Assembly (NCBI RefSeq): GCF_014873535.1
Contig: NZ_JADBEF010000001.1
Location: 4,960,001 to 5,024,000, forward strand
Length of the DNA: 64,000 nt
Direction of reading: 5' to 3'
Origin: Nonomuraea africana
GTDB lineage: Bacteria; Actinomycetota; Actinomycetes; Streptosporangiales; Streptosporangiaceae
Shown here: positions 41,956 to 50,270 of the stretch, piece by piece
Numbering within the stretch: the stretch's first letter is position 1
Layout of the letters: every line of letters begins with the position of its first letter
The notes under the pieces: model-generated
What the model was told of the DNA's origin: nothing
Database searches by the model: none
What the model saw: only the letters and a program-made list of their open reading frames with translations
Program-made: the position numbers and the translations under genes

Positions 41956-43320
41956 ATGAGCACGTCAGAGCTGCCCGTGAACGCCACACAGCGCCGCATG
42001 TTCCTGACCGGGGCGGTCACCGGGCTGGCCGGTGCCGCATTAGTCGGTGGAAGCACGCCGGCCGCGGCGGCGGCCACGGTAGGGCCGGACTGGTTCAACG
42101 TCAGGGAACACGGTGCGGTGGGCGACGGAACCGCCGACGACACCTCGGCGGTCCAGGCCGCGATCAACGCCGCGGCCGCGGCCGGCGGCGGAACCGTGTA
42201 CTTCCCCGGGGGCAAGTACCTGGTCAAGCCGTCGGGCGGCACCCCAGCCCTGACCGTCACCGGCAACGGGATCCGCCTGTCCGGTGCGGGCAGCAAGGCC
42301 GCCATGCTCGTCAAGGGCGGCGACGGCATCCTCTTGCGCATGTCCGGCGCCGGCGCCGACAAGACCGGCGCCACGCACCGGCGCTACTGCTCGGTCGACA
42401 ACCTCGGCTTCAACGGCAACGGCAAGACCGGGCTGCTGCTGGAGCTGTACTACAACGACAACTCCTACGTTCGCGATGTCTTCATGACCAGCAACCGGGA
42501 CATCTGCATCGACGCCGTGGAGTTCTGGGACTCCAGGTTCTACAACCTGGTGATCGAGTCCTCCACCGGCCCCGCCGACAGCACCGCCCACCCGAACATC
42601 TGGCTGCGCAACACGTCGACAGCCACACCTGGCGCCTGGGGCCACAGCACCGACAACGTCAACCAGATCCACTTCACCGGCTGCCGGCTGGAGGCGTTCG
42701 GGACCGGCGCGCTGTGGATCACGCAGGGCCCGGCGAGGACCAACAACCCCAACGGGATCTACCTGACGGACTGCAAGTTCGAGACCTCCCAGATGCAGGG
42801 CGGTCCGCACCTGCAGGTCGACGCGTCCTGCAAGCACGTCCACGCGACGAACATCTACGCGTACGCGGGAGGCTTCGCCGCCGGGTACTCCACCGCGCAG
42901 AACATCATCCGCTGGGCGGGCATCGCCAGCACCCTGGAGAACGTGCTGATCGCCAACGGTCCGACAGCGACCGTGAACTCCGGCGTCATCCTCTATGCCA
43001 GCCCCGGCACGACCGCGGTCCTGCGCGAAGTCGTGGGCCTGTACGGCACCAAGCCGAACGGCTCCCACATCTACTACGAGGCAGGCAGTCCCGGCGACTT
43101 CCGGGTGGAGGGCTGCTACGGCAACGTCGGCGGGCAGTCCGGCGGCACCATCCCGGCGAAGAACCACCCCAACCCGCCGCTGCGCCTGGTCGCGGGTCCC
43201 GTCAGCGACGCCTCGTTCACCCGGCCGCCACTGGACGGCACCATGGCGGTAGACACGGTTTCCAAGCGGCTGTACGTGCGCGTGAGCGGCAGCTGGATGT
43301 GGACGGCGCTCAACCAGTAG
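41956..43320 (+). CDS. Tat-exported right-handed beta-helix protein (pectate lyase 3/GH28-related)
   Basis: 454 residues. The N terminus has a twin-arginine-like signal TQRRMFLTGAVTGLAGAALV. The mature protein begins FNVREHGAVGDGTADDTSAVQAAI, the signature of the pectate-lyase-3 superfamily, followed by coils such as YFPGGKYLVKPSGG. No CBM35 is present, unlike the 20-36 kb enzymes, and catalytic residues are not clear, so it may be a polysaccharide-active or structural helix protein. A TTA codon at 42040-42042 (Leu29) lies in the signal. The 220 bp upstream hold no other gene. Confidence 0.85.
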   Translation: MSTSELPVNATQRRMFLTGAVTGLAGAALVGGSTPAAAAATVGPDWFNVREHGAVGDGTADDTSAVQAAINAAAAAGGGTVYFPGGKYLVKPSGGTPALTVTGNGIRLSGAGSKAAMLVKGGDGILLRMSGAGADKTGATHRRYCSVDNLGFNGNGKTGLLLELYYNDNSYVRDVFMTSNRDICIDAVEFWDSRFYNLVIESSTGPADSTAHPNIWLRNTSTATPGAWGHSTDNVNQIHFTGCRLEAFGTGALWITQGPARTNNPNGIYLTDCKFETSQMQGGPHLQVDASCKHVHATNIYAYAGGFAAGYSTAQNIIRWAGIASTLENVLIANGPTATVNSGVILYASPGTTAVLREVVGLYGTKPNGSHIYYEAGSPGDFRVEGCYGNVGGQSGGTIPAKNHPNPPLRLVAGPVSDASFTRPPLDGTMAVDTVSKRLYVRVSGSWMWTALNQ

Positions 43321-43571
43321 ACCCGGCTCCCGTCCGGCGTGCGGTGGCGGCCATCCCCGGGAGGCGGTGCGCCCGAACTCGACGACATCCGAGTCAAAGG
43401 AGTGCTTGCCGGGATGGCCGTCGGACAACTGGCACCGCTCAGGGTATGCCACCGCCGGCCAGGCCGCGGTCGACATGTGGGCCGAAAGCGTCACCGCCAC
43501 CGGCCCGCACTACCCGGACTACCGCCTGCCCGACCGCACCGCCGGCCGATAGCGACGCCCCGAGAGGGGAA
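43321..43571. other. Post-lyase region with unidentified short frame
   Basis: No gene can be named here. On the minus strand a frame reads AYPERCQLSDGHPGKHSFDS, which resembles small Cys/His-rich actinobacterial proteins. The plus strand has an equally open frame (GYATAGQAAVDMWAESVTA). One may be a decayed fragment. I cannot choose between them. Confidence 0.3.
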
Positions 43572-43600
43572 GCGGAAGGCCCCTCACTAGGGCCTTCCGC
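43572..43600. terminator. Bidirectional hairpin
   Basis: GCGGAAGGCCC (43572-43582) pairs perfectly with GGGCCTTCCGC (43590-43600) across 7 bases. It lies between the plus-strand beta-helix gene and the minus-strand GNAT gene. The remaining bases to 43803 hold nothing I can support. Confidence 0.65.
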
Positions 43601-43803
43601 AAACCGGACAGTGCGCTGATGCCGGCCTGTTTCGCGGGTGAACTAGCGTGGCGGCTCAGGCTGTATGCCGAGCGGTGTGGCCTTCACCAGCGACGTCGAC
43701 TTCACCCAAGCGATCTTTGCTTGCGGCCTGGTCCGACTCGAGCGCCACAGGGTGCGGCGCTTAGTCGGCGTGCTCTCGTCCGGCGCCACGATCATGTCCT
43801 CCG

Positions 43804-44268
43804 CTAGGTCGCCGTATCGTGGAGCACGAGCATGATGTGCTCGTCTTCGCCGTGCCGGACCGTCCCGCTCCGCTGGAAGCCGTGCTTCTCCAGGAGCCGC
43901 ACGGAGGCGGTGTTGGCGTGGAAGGGGTCGGCGTAGAGCGGGCGCGCCTTTTCCTGTTGCAGGAACAGTGCCAGTGCCTGCGTGCCGACGCCCCGGCCCC
44001 AGAACGCGCGGCCGAGCCAGTAGCCGATGAAGCGTTTGTCCCCCTCCCACCAAGCCACGAAATTCCCGGCCAGGACGCCGTCCACCGTGACCGCCTGCGC
44101 AAATACGGTTGGGTCACCGAGGATGCGCGTGGTCCAGTGACGGAGGAACGCCTCTCGCTCACGTGGAGGGAACTTCGAGCGCCGGACGGCCTCGGGATCG
44201 TGCTCCTGCGCCAGGAACACCTCAAGATCAGCCACCACGACATCCCTCAACCGCACGCCATCGCTCAT
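43804..44268 (-). CDS. GNAT-family N-acetyltransferase
   Basis: 154 residues from ATG 44268 (MSDGVRLRDVVVADLEVFL); ATG 44286 would add six residues. The acetyl-CoA-binding region is IGYWLGRAFWGRGVGTQALALF and the C-terminal part is ANTASVRLLEKHGFQRSGTV, as in RimJ/RimL-like acetyltransferases. The substrate is unknown. No strong ribosome site distinguishes the starts. Confidence 0.88.
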   Translation of the reverse strand: MSDGVRLRDVVVADLEVFLAQEHDPEAVRRSKFPPREREAFLRHWTTRILGDPTVFAQAVTVDGVLAGNFVAWWEGDKRFIGYWLGRAFWGRGVGTQALALFLQQEKARPLYADPFHANTASVRLLEKHGFQRSGTVRHGEDEHIMLVLHDTAT

Positions 44269-44516
44269 GCCGAGTGAGTCTGGCATGCGGCACCGACAAC
44301 GGAACCTGGCCGGGATCGGCATGGTCTCTACTTCACCGGGGCCGTCATCACTGTGGCCCGTTCCCGCCGGTCTACGTGGCACCGGTGGTGGGTTCCTCGG
44401 CACTGGGGGTTCACCGCCTGAGCGCACCCACCACTGCCTCGCCGGACTCCACATCGTGGGCGTCTTCCTCACCCGCACGGTGATCCAAACGAGACGGCCT
44501 TGAGGCGCGGCCGTCC

Positions 44517-44978
44517 TCACCCGTCGAGTGCCGCCGCCATGTGGTCGAGGTCGGCGAGGAGCTCGGCGAGACGTTGCTCCGGGACGGCGTCGGTCATGCG
44601 CTGGTCGATGGCGTAGACGGCGGAGCGTGCCGCCGCGAGGCGACGGTGGCCCTCCTCGGTGAGGTGGGCGGGCAGAGCGCGACCGCGGTCGGTGGTGGCC
44701 GGCCGGGTTATGAGGCCGGCGTCCTGCAGTCCGCGAAGGACGACGTTCATGGACTGCCGCGTGACGAAGGCGCCCCGGGCCAGCTCGGCGTTGGACAGGC
44801 CGGGGCGCTGGTCGAGGAGTTCGAGGCACGCATACTGCGGCACCGTCAGGCCGTACTCACGCAGTGCTCTGTCCAGCGCGCTGCGCAGCGCCGCGGCGGC
44901 GCGCTTAAGGCGATATCCCAGGCGCTCGGTCACATCGGCGGCCGGCGAGGCCTGGCTGGAGGAAGTCCCATCATGCAT
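44517..44978 (-). CDS. MarR-family transcriptional regulator
   Basis: 153 residues. YGLTVPQYACLELLDQRPGL, SNAELARGAFVTRQSMNVVL and the wing RPATTDRGRALPAHLT define MarR. It is divergent from a VOC-protein gene. A 20-bp operator-like element overlaps its start codon and an inverted near-copy lies 47 bp away, pointing to joint control of both genes. No ribosome site is visible, so the mRNA may be leaderless or start elsewhere. Confidence 0.92.
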   Translation of the reverse strand: MHDGTSSSQASPAADVTERLGYRLKRAAAALRSALDRALREYGLTVPQYACLELLDQRPGLSNAELARGAFVTRQSMNVVLRGLQDAGLITRPATTDRGRALPAHLTEEGHRRLAAARSAVYAIDQRMTDAVPEQRLAELLADLDHMAAALDG

Positions 44979-45042
44979 GTCAGGAGTTTGACATGTAAGC
45001 GTGGCGCCGTCTATCTTCTGTCCATGTCAAAGTCCTGACATG
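44976..45042 (+). promoter_or_regulatory. Two inverted 20-bp MarR operators and overlapping promoter
   Basis: A 20-bp dyad at 44976-44995 and its inverted near-copy at 45023-45042 differ at one central base, and each begins CATGTCA and ends TGACATG (CATGTCA/TGACATG arms). A plus-strand promoter TTGACA (44988-44993), 18-bp spacer, TATCTT (45012-45017) overlaps the left site, so binding would block transcription of the VOC gene. Confidence 0.75.
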
Positions 45043-45063
45043 AATCGTGATCGAGGAGTACTT

Positions 45064-45435
45064 ATGACTGTCACCGCCAGCGGGCCGGATTTCATCGCTC
45101 TGCAGGTGCGCGATGTCGAAGCGGCTGCCGCCTTCTACGAGAAGCATCTCGGGCTGCGCCGGGCGCCCGCCTCGCCGCCCGGCGCCGTGGTCTTCGCCAC
45201 CGAGCCGGTTCCGTTCGCCGTTCGCGAGCCGCTGCCGGGAGTGGATCTCGACGCCGTCGAGCGGCCCGGACTCGGGGTCGCCCTGTGGTTCCGGACCACT
45301 GATGCGCAGGCGCTGCACGACCGGCTGCACGCCGCCGGGGTCCCCATCGTCAAGGCACCCGAGGATGGTCCGTTCGGCAGGATGTTCACGTTCGTGGGCC
45401 CTGAGGGCTACGCCATCACTACGCACGAAGACTGA
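45064..45435 (+). CDS. VOC-superfamily (glyoxalase/bleomycin-resistance-like) protein
   Basis: 123 residues: FIALQVRDVEAAAAFYEKHL, GLRRAPASPPGAVVFATEP, GVALWFRTTDAQALHDRL and FGRMFTFVGPEGYAITTHED. The VOC fold supports metal-dependent isomerases, dioxygenases and drug-binding proteins; the role here is unknown. It is divergent from a MarR regulator with operator-like sites over its promoter, and the AlkA-like gene starts 3 bp downstream, suggesting an operon. Confidence 0.9.
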   Translation: MTVTASGPDFIALQVRDVEAAAAFYEKHLGLRRAPASPPGAVVFATEPVPFAVREPLPGVDLDAVERPGLGVALWFRTTDAQALHDRLHAAGVPIVKAPEDGPFGRMFTFVGPEGYAITTHED

Positions 45436-45437
45436 CC

Positions 45438-46409
45438 ATGACCGCCATCGCCATCACCCCGCGCGGGCCGTTCTCACTTGCGGCGAGCATGCGGTTCCTG
45501 GAGGGCTTTACACCCGCCGGGTACCGCGACGCCTCAGACGGCAGGGTGCTGCGCCTGGCCTTTCCCGCCGACGACGGCCACTCGACGGTGAGCGCGGAGG
45601 TAGGGCAGGCGCAGAACTCGGAGGGCACCGTACAGGCGAATGTCACCGTGCACACCGGGAGTCCGGGCAAGGACAGAATGGGCACGGAATCTGCGGAATC
45701 GAATGGTATGAGTGCGGTGCGGGCGCAACTGGCCCGCATCCTCTCGCTCGACGTCGACGGCAGCGGGTTCCCACGGCTCGCCGAGGACGATCCCGTCGTG
45801 GCCGGGCTCATCGCGGCGTACCCGGGGTTGCGGCCGGTGTGTTTTCACTCGCCGTACGAGGCCGCGGCCTGGGCGGTCATCGGCCACCGCGTCCGGATGG
45901 TCCAGGCCGCCGCGATCAAGGCCCGCATCGCCGAGCACCATGGGCACCGCGTGGCCGTCGCCGGACAGTGGCTCCACTCCTTCCCCACCCCGCTTGTCCT
46001 GCGCGGACTCGGCCGTGTTCCGGGCCTGCCCGAGACGAAGGTCGAACGGCTGCGTCTCCTCGCCGACGCGGCTCTCGCCGGTGATCTCGATGCCGCCCGG
46101 CTGCGCGCGATGCCAGTGGAGGACGCCCTCGCTCATCTGCGGACCCTGCCCGGCATCGGCCCCTTCTCCGCGGAGCTCATCCTCATCCGCGGCGCCGGAC
46201 ACCCCGACGTCTTCCCCTGCCATGAACGCCGGCTCCACGCTTCGATGGTCGACGCTTACGGCCTCGGCGATCCCGACGCCTCCGATGCGCACCGGCTCGC
46301 CGGGATCGCCGATCACTGGGCGCCCTACCGCAGCTGGGTCGCGCTCCTGCTGCGCACCCGCCGCGAGGCGAAGGCCGGGCCGGCAGCCCGCGGTCGCTCG
46401 GTGCGGTAG
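45438..46409 (+). CDS. DNA-3-methyladenine glycosylase II (AlkA-like)
   Basis: 323 residues. The helix-hairpin-helix LRTLPGIGPFSAELILIRG is followed by the catalytic Asp257 in GHPDVFP; FHSPYEAAAWAVIGHRVR is the family's central segment. These enzymes remove alkylated bases from DNA. The N-terminal domain is short and variable, with an acidic linker near residues 78-92. It lies 3 bp after the VOC gene, so it may share MarR control, linking electrophile exposure to alkylation repair. The 290 bp downstream hold no supported gene. Confidence 0.88.
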   Translation: MTAIAITPRGPFSLAASMRFLEGFTPAGYRDASDGRVLRLAFPADDGHSTVSAEVGQAQNSEGTVQANVTVHTGSPGKDRMGTESAESNGMSAVRAQLARILSLDVDGSGFPRLAEDDPVVAGLIAAYPGLRPVCFHSPYEAAAWAVIGHRVRMVQAAAIKARIAEHHGHRVAVAGQWLHSFPTPLVLRGLGRVPGLPETKVERLRLLADAALAGDLDAARLRAMPVEDALAHLRTLPGIGPFSAELILIRGAGHPDVFPCHERRLHASMVDAYGLGDPDASDAHRLAGIADHWAPYRSWVALLLRTRREAKAGPAARGRSVR

Positions 46410-46703
46410 TGCCCGCGGCGGTCAAGTCCGTCGGCACCGCAACCGCCACGGCGAAGCGGCAAACGGCTCGGCAGGTCGCCGTCACCGCCGACCTGTTCAG
46501 TGTCGGCGCCGACGGATCGCCCTTCCGATGTTGTACCGGCTGACCAAGGCCATCGCGGAGAGGATTCACGTCGATCGCGAAGAGTTGGAGGCGGAGGTAC
46601 TGGCCCGCCTACGTGGAAGCCCTCTGCCGGGTGAACTTGACCTGGTCGCACCCAGTGTCGCGGCTGACCCAGGCGGCTGTGACGGTTTGCCCGCCGCGCT
46701 GAG

Positions 46704-47240
46704 TCACGGGCTGGTTCGGCGGTGCTGGTAGGAGAGCGTGACGGCGGCGAGTAGGGGCGCCCACGCCACCAGTGGCAAATAGACGAACCCGACGAGCAGA
46801 CGTCCAGTCGTCGTCATGTCGGTGTGCGGCAGCGTCCACCAGAACAGGAACGGGGTCCAGAGCAGGGCGAGAACCGCGACGCCGAGCCAGGCGGGCACGG
46901 TGACGGCCAGTCGCGGGATCGTACGACCACCGAGCAGCGGGATCCAGCGTGGCACTACTTCGCCCCAGCGTCGCACCAGGCCGACAGTGAGCAGGGCCGC
47001 GGCTTCGGTCAGCACGGAGAGAGCTATCAGGCACAGCGGCCCCCACGCGGTCGTGCCGACCAGATCGCGCTGGCCCTGCTCGGTGTAGCCGAGCGGAAGT
47101 CCCAGGGCCAGGCCGATCCGCCACACGGTCGACGGCAGTACAAGCAGGGGCACCACGTGCGCCACCCGGACGGCCCAGCCTGGGACCTGCCGTCGGGTGT
47201 CGATTGAAGGTGGGCGTACCACCGCATCCTCGATCTCCAT
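46704..47240 (-). CDS. Integral membrane protein of unknown function
   Basis: 178 residues with four hydrophobic helices (HVVPLLVLPSTVWRIGLAL, LCLIALSVLTEAAALLTVGL, VTVPAWLGVAVLALLWTPFL, LLVGFVYLPLVAWAPLLAAV). No enzymatic motif is visible. It is divergent from a TetR gene with a 28-bp palindrome between them, so it is the probable TetR target. Confidence 0.7.
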   Translation of the reverse strand: MEIEDAVVRPPSIDTRRQVPGWAVRVAHVVPLLVLPSTVWRIGLALGLPLGYTEQGQRDLVGTTAWGPLCLIALSVLTEAAALLTVGLVRRWGEVVPRWIPLLGGRTIPRLAVTVPAWLGVAVLALLWTPFLFWWTLPHTDMTTTGRLLVGFVYLPLVAWAPLLAAVTLSYQHRRTSP

Positions 47241-47251
47241 CGCTCACTTTC

Positions 47252-47286
47252 GAGACTATAGTTTCGAAACTATGGTCTCATATAAT
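47252..47286. promoter_or_regulatory. 28-bp TetR palindrome with adjacent TATAAT
   Basis: Bases 47252-47279 form a 28-bp palindrome with one mismatched pair, centred on TTCGAA, with arms beginning GAGAC and ending GTCTC. A consensus -10 TATAAT (47281-47286) abuts it on the plus strand and lies only 6 bases before the TetR ATG, implying a leaderless transcript repressed by its own product. Confidence 0.8.
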
Positions 47287-47292
47287 GGCAGA

Positions 47293-47901
47293 ATGGGACG
47301 CAACGGGCAACGGGTCGGGCGGCCTCGCGATACCCGAGTGGACAAGGCCATCACCGCAGCCGTCCAGGGACTCCTGGGCGAGGTGGGATACGCGGGCCTG
47401 ACGGTGGATGCCGTGGCCGAGCGTGCCGGGATCGGCAAGGCATCGATCTATCGGCGGTACGCCACCAAACACGAGATGGCCTTCGCTGCGATCATTCACG
47501 GAACGTCGTTGGAGGTCCCGCCCGACACGGGATCGCTGCTCGGAGACCTGACCGCCTTGGCGCGAGTGATCGTCGGCCATCTGAGCAATCCGGCGGCCGC
47601 CACCGCGCTGATGGGCCTGCTCGGCGAGATCGCAGCCGATCCGACCCTCGCCGAACGGTTCACCACGACCTTCGTGGCACCGGAACGGGCCGGCAACGCC
47701 GAGCTGCTGGAGCGAGCGGTGCGGCGAGGTGAACTGGAGCGGCTGCCCGACATCGACCTGTTCCACGCGATGTTCGGCGGCACCGTGTTGTCCTGGCTGT
47801 TCATCTCCCACCATGACCCCCACGACCTGCCCGAACGACTCGCCCGATTCGCCTGTACCGCCCTCCGATCCACCGCCCACCCACCTCCCCGGCCCAACTG
47901 A
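47293..47901 (+). CDS. TetR-family transcriptional regulator
   Basis: 202 residues from ATG 47293 (MGRNGQRVGRPRDTRVDKAI); the in-frame start at 47197 would run through the operator and was rejected. The HTH is GYAGLTVDAVAERAGIGKAS, IYRRYATKHEMAF. The C-terminal domain includes LIGD-like helices and FGGTVLSWLFISHHDP. It is divergent from a membrane-protein gene. Confidence 0.92.
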   Translation: MGRNGQRVGRPRDTRVDKAITAAVQGLLGEVGYAGLTVDAVAERAGIGKASIYRRYATKHEMAFAAIIHGTSLEVPPDTGSLLGDLTALARVIVGHLSNPAAATALMGLLGEIAADPTLAERFTTTFVAPERAGNAELLERAVRRGELERLPDIDLFHAMFGGTVLSWLFISHHDPHDLPERLARFACTALRSTAHPPPRPN

Positions 47902-48179
47902 GCCCCCTGCCAGATCGGCGTGTTCCTGGCCTACGCCTCGACCCGAGGGCGAGCGTAGATCGATCGGCCCGCGCCGCCGACTGGCCGGCATCGAGGACCA
48001 GGTCACCTTCGCCACCAGGCACCAGCTGGCCAATCGGCCGCCGCGATCACGGTGAGCGCCTTCCCGGTGCCGCCGGTCGGCAACGCCACGAGCTCAGCCA
48101 CGCCGCCCCTTGCCGCAGATAACGGGGCCGCTTCACGCACCGCCCGGCGGCCGATGCCGCAGGCCGCGATCAGCGGTGC
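47902..48179 (-). pseudogene. Possible helicase-type NTPase fragment
   Basis: On the minus strand one frame reads GIGRRAVREAAPL and then VAELVALPTGGTGKALTVIA, which looks like the Walker A region of a superfamily II helicase with its upstream Gln/acidic lead. It continues to ADWPAGAW and then loses similarity. No start and no motif II are present. Decayed debris is the best reading. Confidence 0.35.
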
Positions 48180-49232
48180 TTAGCAGGTCGCCGGTTCGGG
48201 AGCGCCGGCAGGGATCTCCGGCATGGCGCTGACGATCTTGGTCTCCAGTACCGCGGTGGCGTGGCGCAGCACCTCCGTGCCACCGCCCGGCGGCTCGGAC
48301 AGGTCTCGCCAGCCGAGGAAGCGGTAGGTGCCGGGTTCGAAAATCAATTCGGTGCGCTCCCATCCGTCCGGGCCCTGATATCTGATCGAGGCGCCTACGC
48401 CCTGTCGTCCGGCCGGGTCGGTGAGGTCGGCGCGCATGGTGGCGGTGGGCAGCTTGGACAACGCACCGAGCACCGCCTCGCGCAGGCCGGGGCCGGGGAA
48501 GGGGTTCTGGGCCAGGGTGACGAGGCGGCTCGCCACTGTGCGCTCGACCTGTCGCCCGATCTGGTCCTCGCTGGGCGGTGGCGCGCCGGGCTCGGGCCGT
48601 TCGTTCCTGACGGAGGTCTCGGCGTCCGCGCGAACCTGGGCGAGCAGCCGGTCGGGGTCGGCGGGCAGGTGCTCGGCCCCGGCTGTCGGGAGCACGTCCA
48701 CGGCGCATTGCCCGGCGCGGTAGTCGACCGTGCCCGGGGTCGGCATCGCGGCCGGGACCTGGCCGGTGTGCACGCGCCGCTTGCCGTAGGTGAAGCGGGT
48801 CAGCGCGCCCCCGGGGTCGGCGGCGGGAATCCAGGCCTCACGGTTGACCTCCTGAGTGAACTCCGAACGGCCCCCGCCCTCGCTCAGCGCGAGGATCCAG
48901 TTCTGGTCCATGCGGTTGACGTAGACGAACTGGCCGGGCCGTGGCGCCTGTTGCCGGCCGGCGGCCGTGGCCGCCTCCTGGAGCAGTTCCGCCGCGTTGG
49001 CCGGGGTCGCGCCACCGTCGGTGCCGGTCAGGAAGGCGACCGCGGCGACGGCTGCCGCCAGGCCGACCGTGCCCGCCCTGAGCAGGAGGCGGTACTTCGC
49101 AGAGCCGGTATCTGGCGTTCGTTCCGCCGCTACCTCGGCTGCGAGCAAGGCCTTCGCCTTGGCGGTGGCCGTGGTGGAGGGACCGGGCAGCGCGTCGTGG
49201 GACTTCTTGATCTCCTGCAGGTCATTGGTCAT
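48180..49232 (-). CDS. CU044_5270-family protein, membrane-anchored
   Basis: 350 residues. A short cytoplasmic N terminus (about 1-50) precedes one transmembrane helix (RAGTVGLAAAVAAVAFLTG) and a large extracytoplasmic domain with PAAADPGGALTRF, PTPGTVDYRAGQC and LIFEPGTYRFLGWRD. This matches the CU044_5270 family, usually encoded next to an ECF sigma factor in actinobacteria and probably acting as its anti-sigma or sensor partner. Start overlaps the sigma-factor stop by 4 bp, supporting coupling. Confidence 0.85.
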   Translation of the reverse strand: MTNDLQEIKKSHDALPGPSTTATAKAKALLAAEVAAERTPDTGSAKYRLLLRAGTVGLAAAVAAVAFLTGTDGGATPANAAELLQEAATAAGRQQAPRPGQFVYVNRMDQNWILALSEGGGRSEFTQEVNREAWIPAADPGGALTRFTYGKRRVHTGQVPAAMPTPGTVDYRAGQCAVDVLPTAGAEHLPADPDRLLAQVRADAETSVRNERPEPGAPPPSEDQIGRQVERTVASRLVTLAQNPFPGPGLREAVLGALSKLPTATMRADLTDPAGRQGVGASIRYQGPDGWERTELIFEPGTYRFLGWRDLSEPPGGGTEVLRHATAVLETKIVSAMPEIPAGAPEPATC

Positions 49233-49813
49233 GACGACTCCTCGATGTCAATGAAGGTGCGGAGCTTTCTGCGGGCCCGGTTGAGCCGCGAGCCGACCGT
49301 GCCGCGCGGGACGCCGAGCGCCTCGGCGATCTCCTCGTAGGTGAGCTGGGCGCAGGCGACCAGCAGCAGCGCGGCCCGGTCGCCGGGCGAGAGCGCGGCC
49401 AGACCGGCGGCCAGGCGCGGCTGCATGACCGCGGCGGACACCCGCTGGATCACGCGCTCGTCGTGGCCCATGACGTCGGTGACCTCGGCGCTCCTGGCCA
49501 GGGCGCGGTACCTGCGGGCCTCGGCGCGCCGGTGGTCGGCGACCAGGTTGGAGGCGATGCCGTACAGCCAGGCGCGGGCATCGGGGCGGGAGAGGTCGTA
49601 GCGCGTACGGCCGCGAAAGGCCCGCAGGAACGTCTCCGCGGCGATGTCGTCCGCCGCCGATTCTCCGAGACGGAGGTGCACGTAGCGGTGGATGGCCTCG
49701 TGGTAACGGTCGAACAGCGCGCCGAACCGCTCAGGGCGGCGCAGTGACACCTCGATGAGCTGTGCGTCGGTCTCAGCGGTTGGCGGAGCCGACTGCGGAG
49801 GGGGAGCTGGCAT
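49229..49813 (-). CDS. ECF-type RNA polymerase sigma factor
   Basis: 194 residues. Region 2 is FGALFDRYHEAIHRYVHLRL, AADDIAAETFLRAFRGR, RPDARAWLYGIASNLVADHR; region 4 is LSPGDRAALLLVACAQLTYE, EIAEALGVPRGTVGSRLNRA. It lacks extra C-terminal domains. Its cognate regulator is presumably the overlapping downstream membrane protein. Confidence 0.93.
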   Translation of the reverse strand: MPAPPPQSAPPTAETDAQLIEVSLRRPERFGALFDRYHEAIHRYVHLRLGESAADDIAAETFLRAFRGRTRYDLSRPDARAWLYGIASNLVADHRRAEARRYRALARSAEVTDVMGHDERVIQRVSAAVMQPRLAAGLAALSPGDRAALLLVACAQLTYEEIAEALGVPRGTVGSRLNRARRKLRTFIDIEESS

Positions 49814-50270
49814 GCCTGCCCTTCAGAGAAGAACCATGGACACGCCTACTTCGCCGCTCCCCTGATTCGTATTCACGCCCAGCAGATCATTCCTACACCT
49901 GATTTTCCGCACTCGGCTTCCTCTAAGGCCGAGCGCGGACGCGCGGCCGGCGGCCGGATGCCGAAGTTGCCCTGCATGGCCGGCTTCCGCTCGGAGCGGT
50001 CTGCCGACCACCCTTGAAGCACCCGCCTACCTCGGCCTGCACGCCCATACCGGCCGGGCACGCCTGTTTCCGCAACGTACGTATCAGCGTCATCCGGTCC
50101 CCCGTCGTGGCGCTCGATCTCGTCATCCCACTTTCCATAACTCCGGCGGGATGGGTGCCATTCACCTGCATAAACGCCAGGACGAGTGTCGCGACGGGTA
50201 TCGACGTTGATCGTCTCCGCTGTCACTATCGGGCGCGTCTCATGACGTATCCCGAAAGGACTCTCCCCCC
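49814..50270. other. Intergenic region upstream of the M64 peptidase
   Basis: 457 bp with no supportable gene. The minus frame at 49873-50226 has no family motif and atypical composition. AAAGGA at 50258-50263 serves as ribosome site for the peptidase. Base composition is somewhat lower in GC than neighbours, as expected for a promoter region. Confidence 0.5.

Noticed and set aside
46528..46731. A 67-residue plus-strand frame starting MLYRLTKAIAERIHVDREEL
   Set aside because: It has no ribosome site and no known family, and its end overlaps the membrane-protein gene. The helical start could be real, but support is too thin.
49873..50226. 117-residue minus-strand frame upstream of the M64 gene
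   Set aside because: Composition is non-coding, no motif is present and it covers the expected promoter region.
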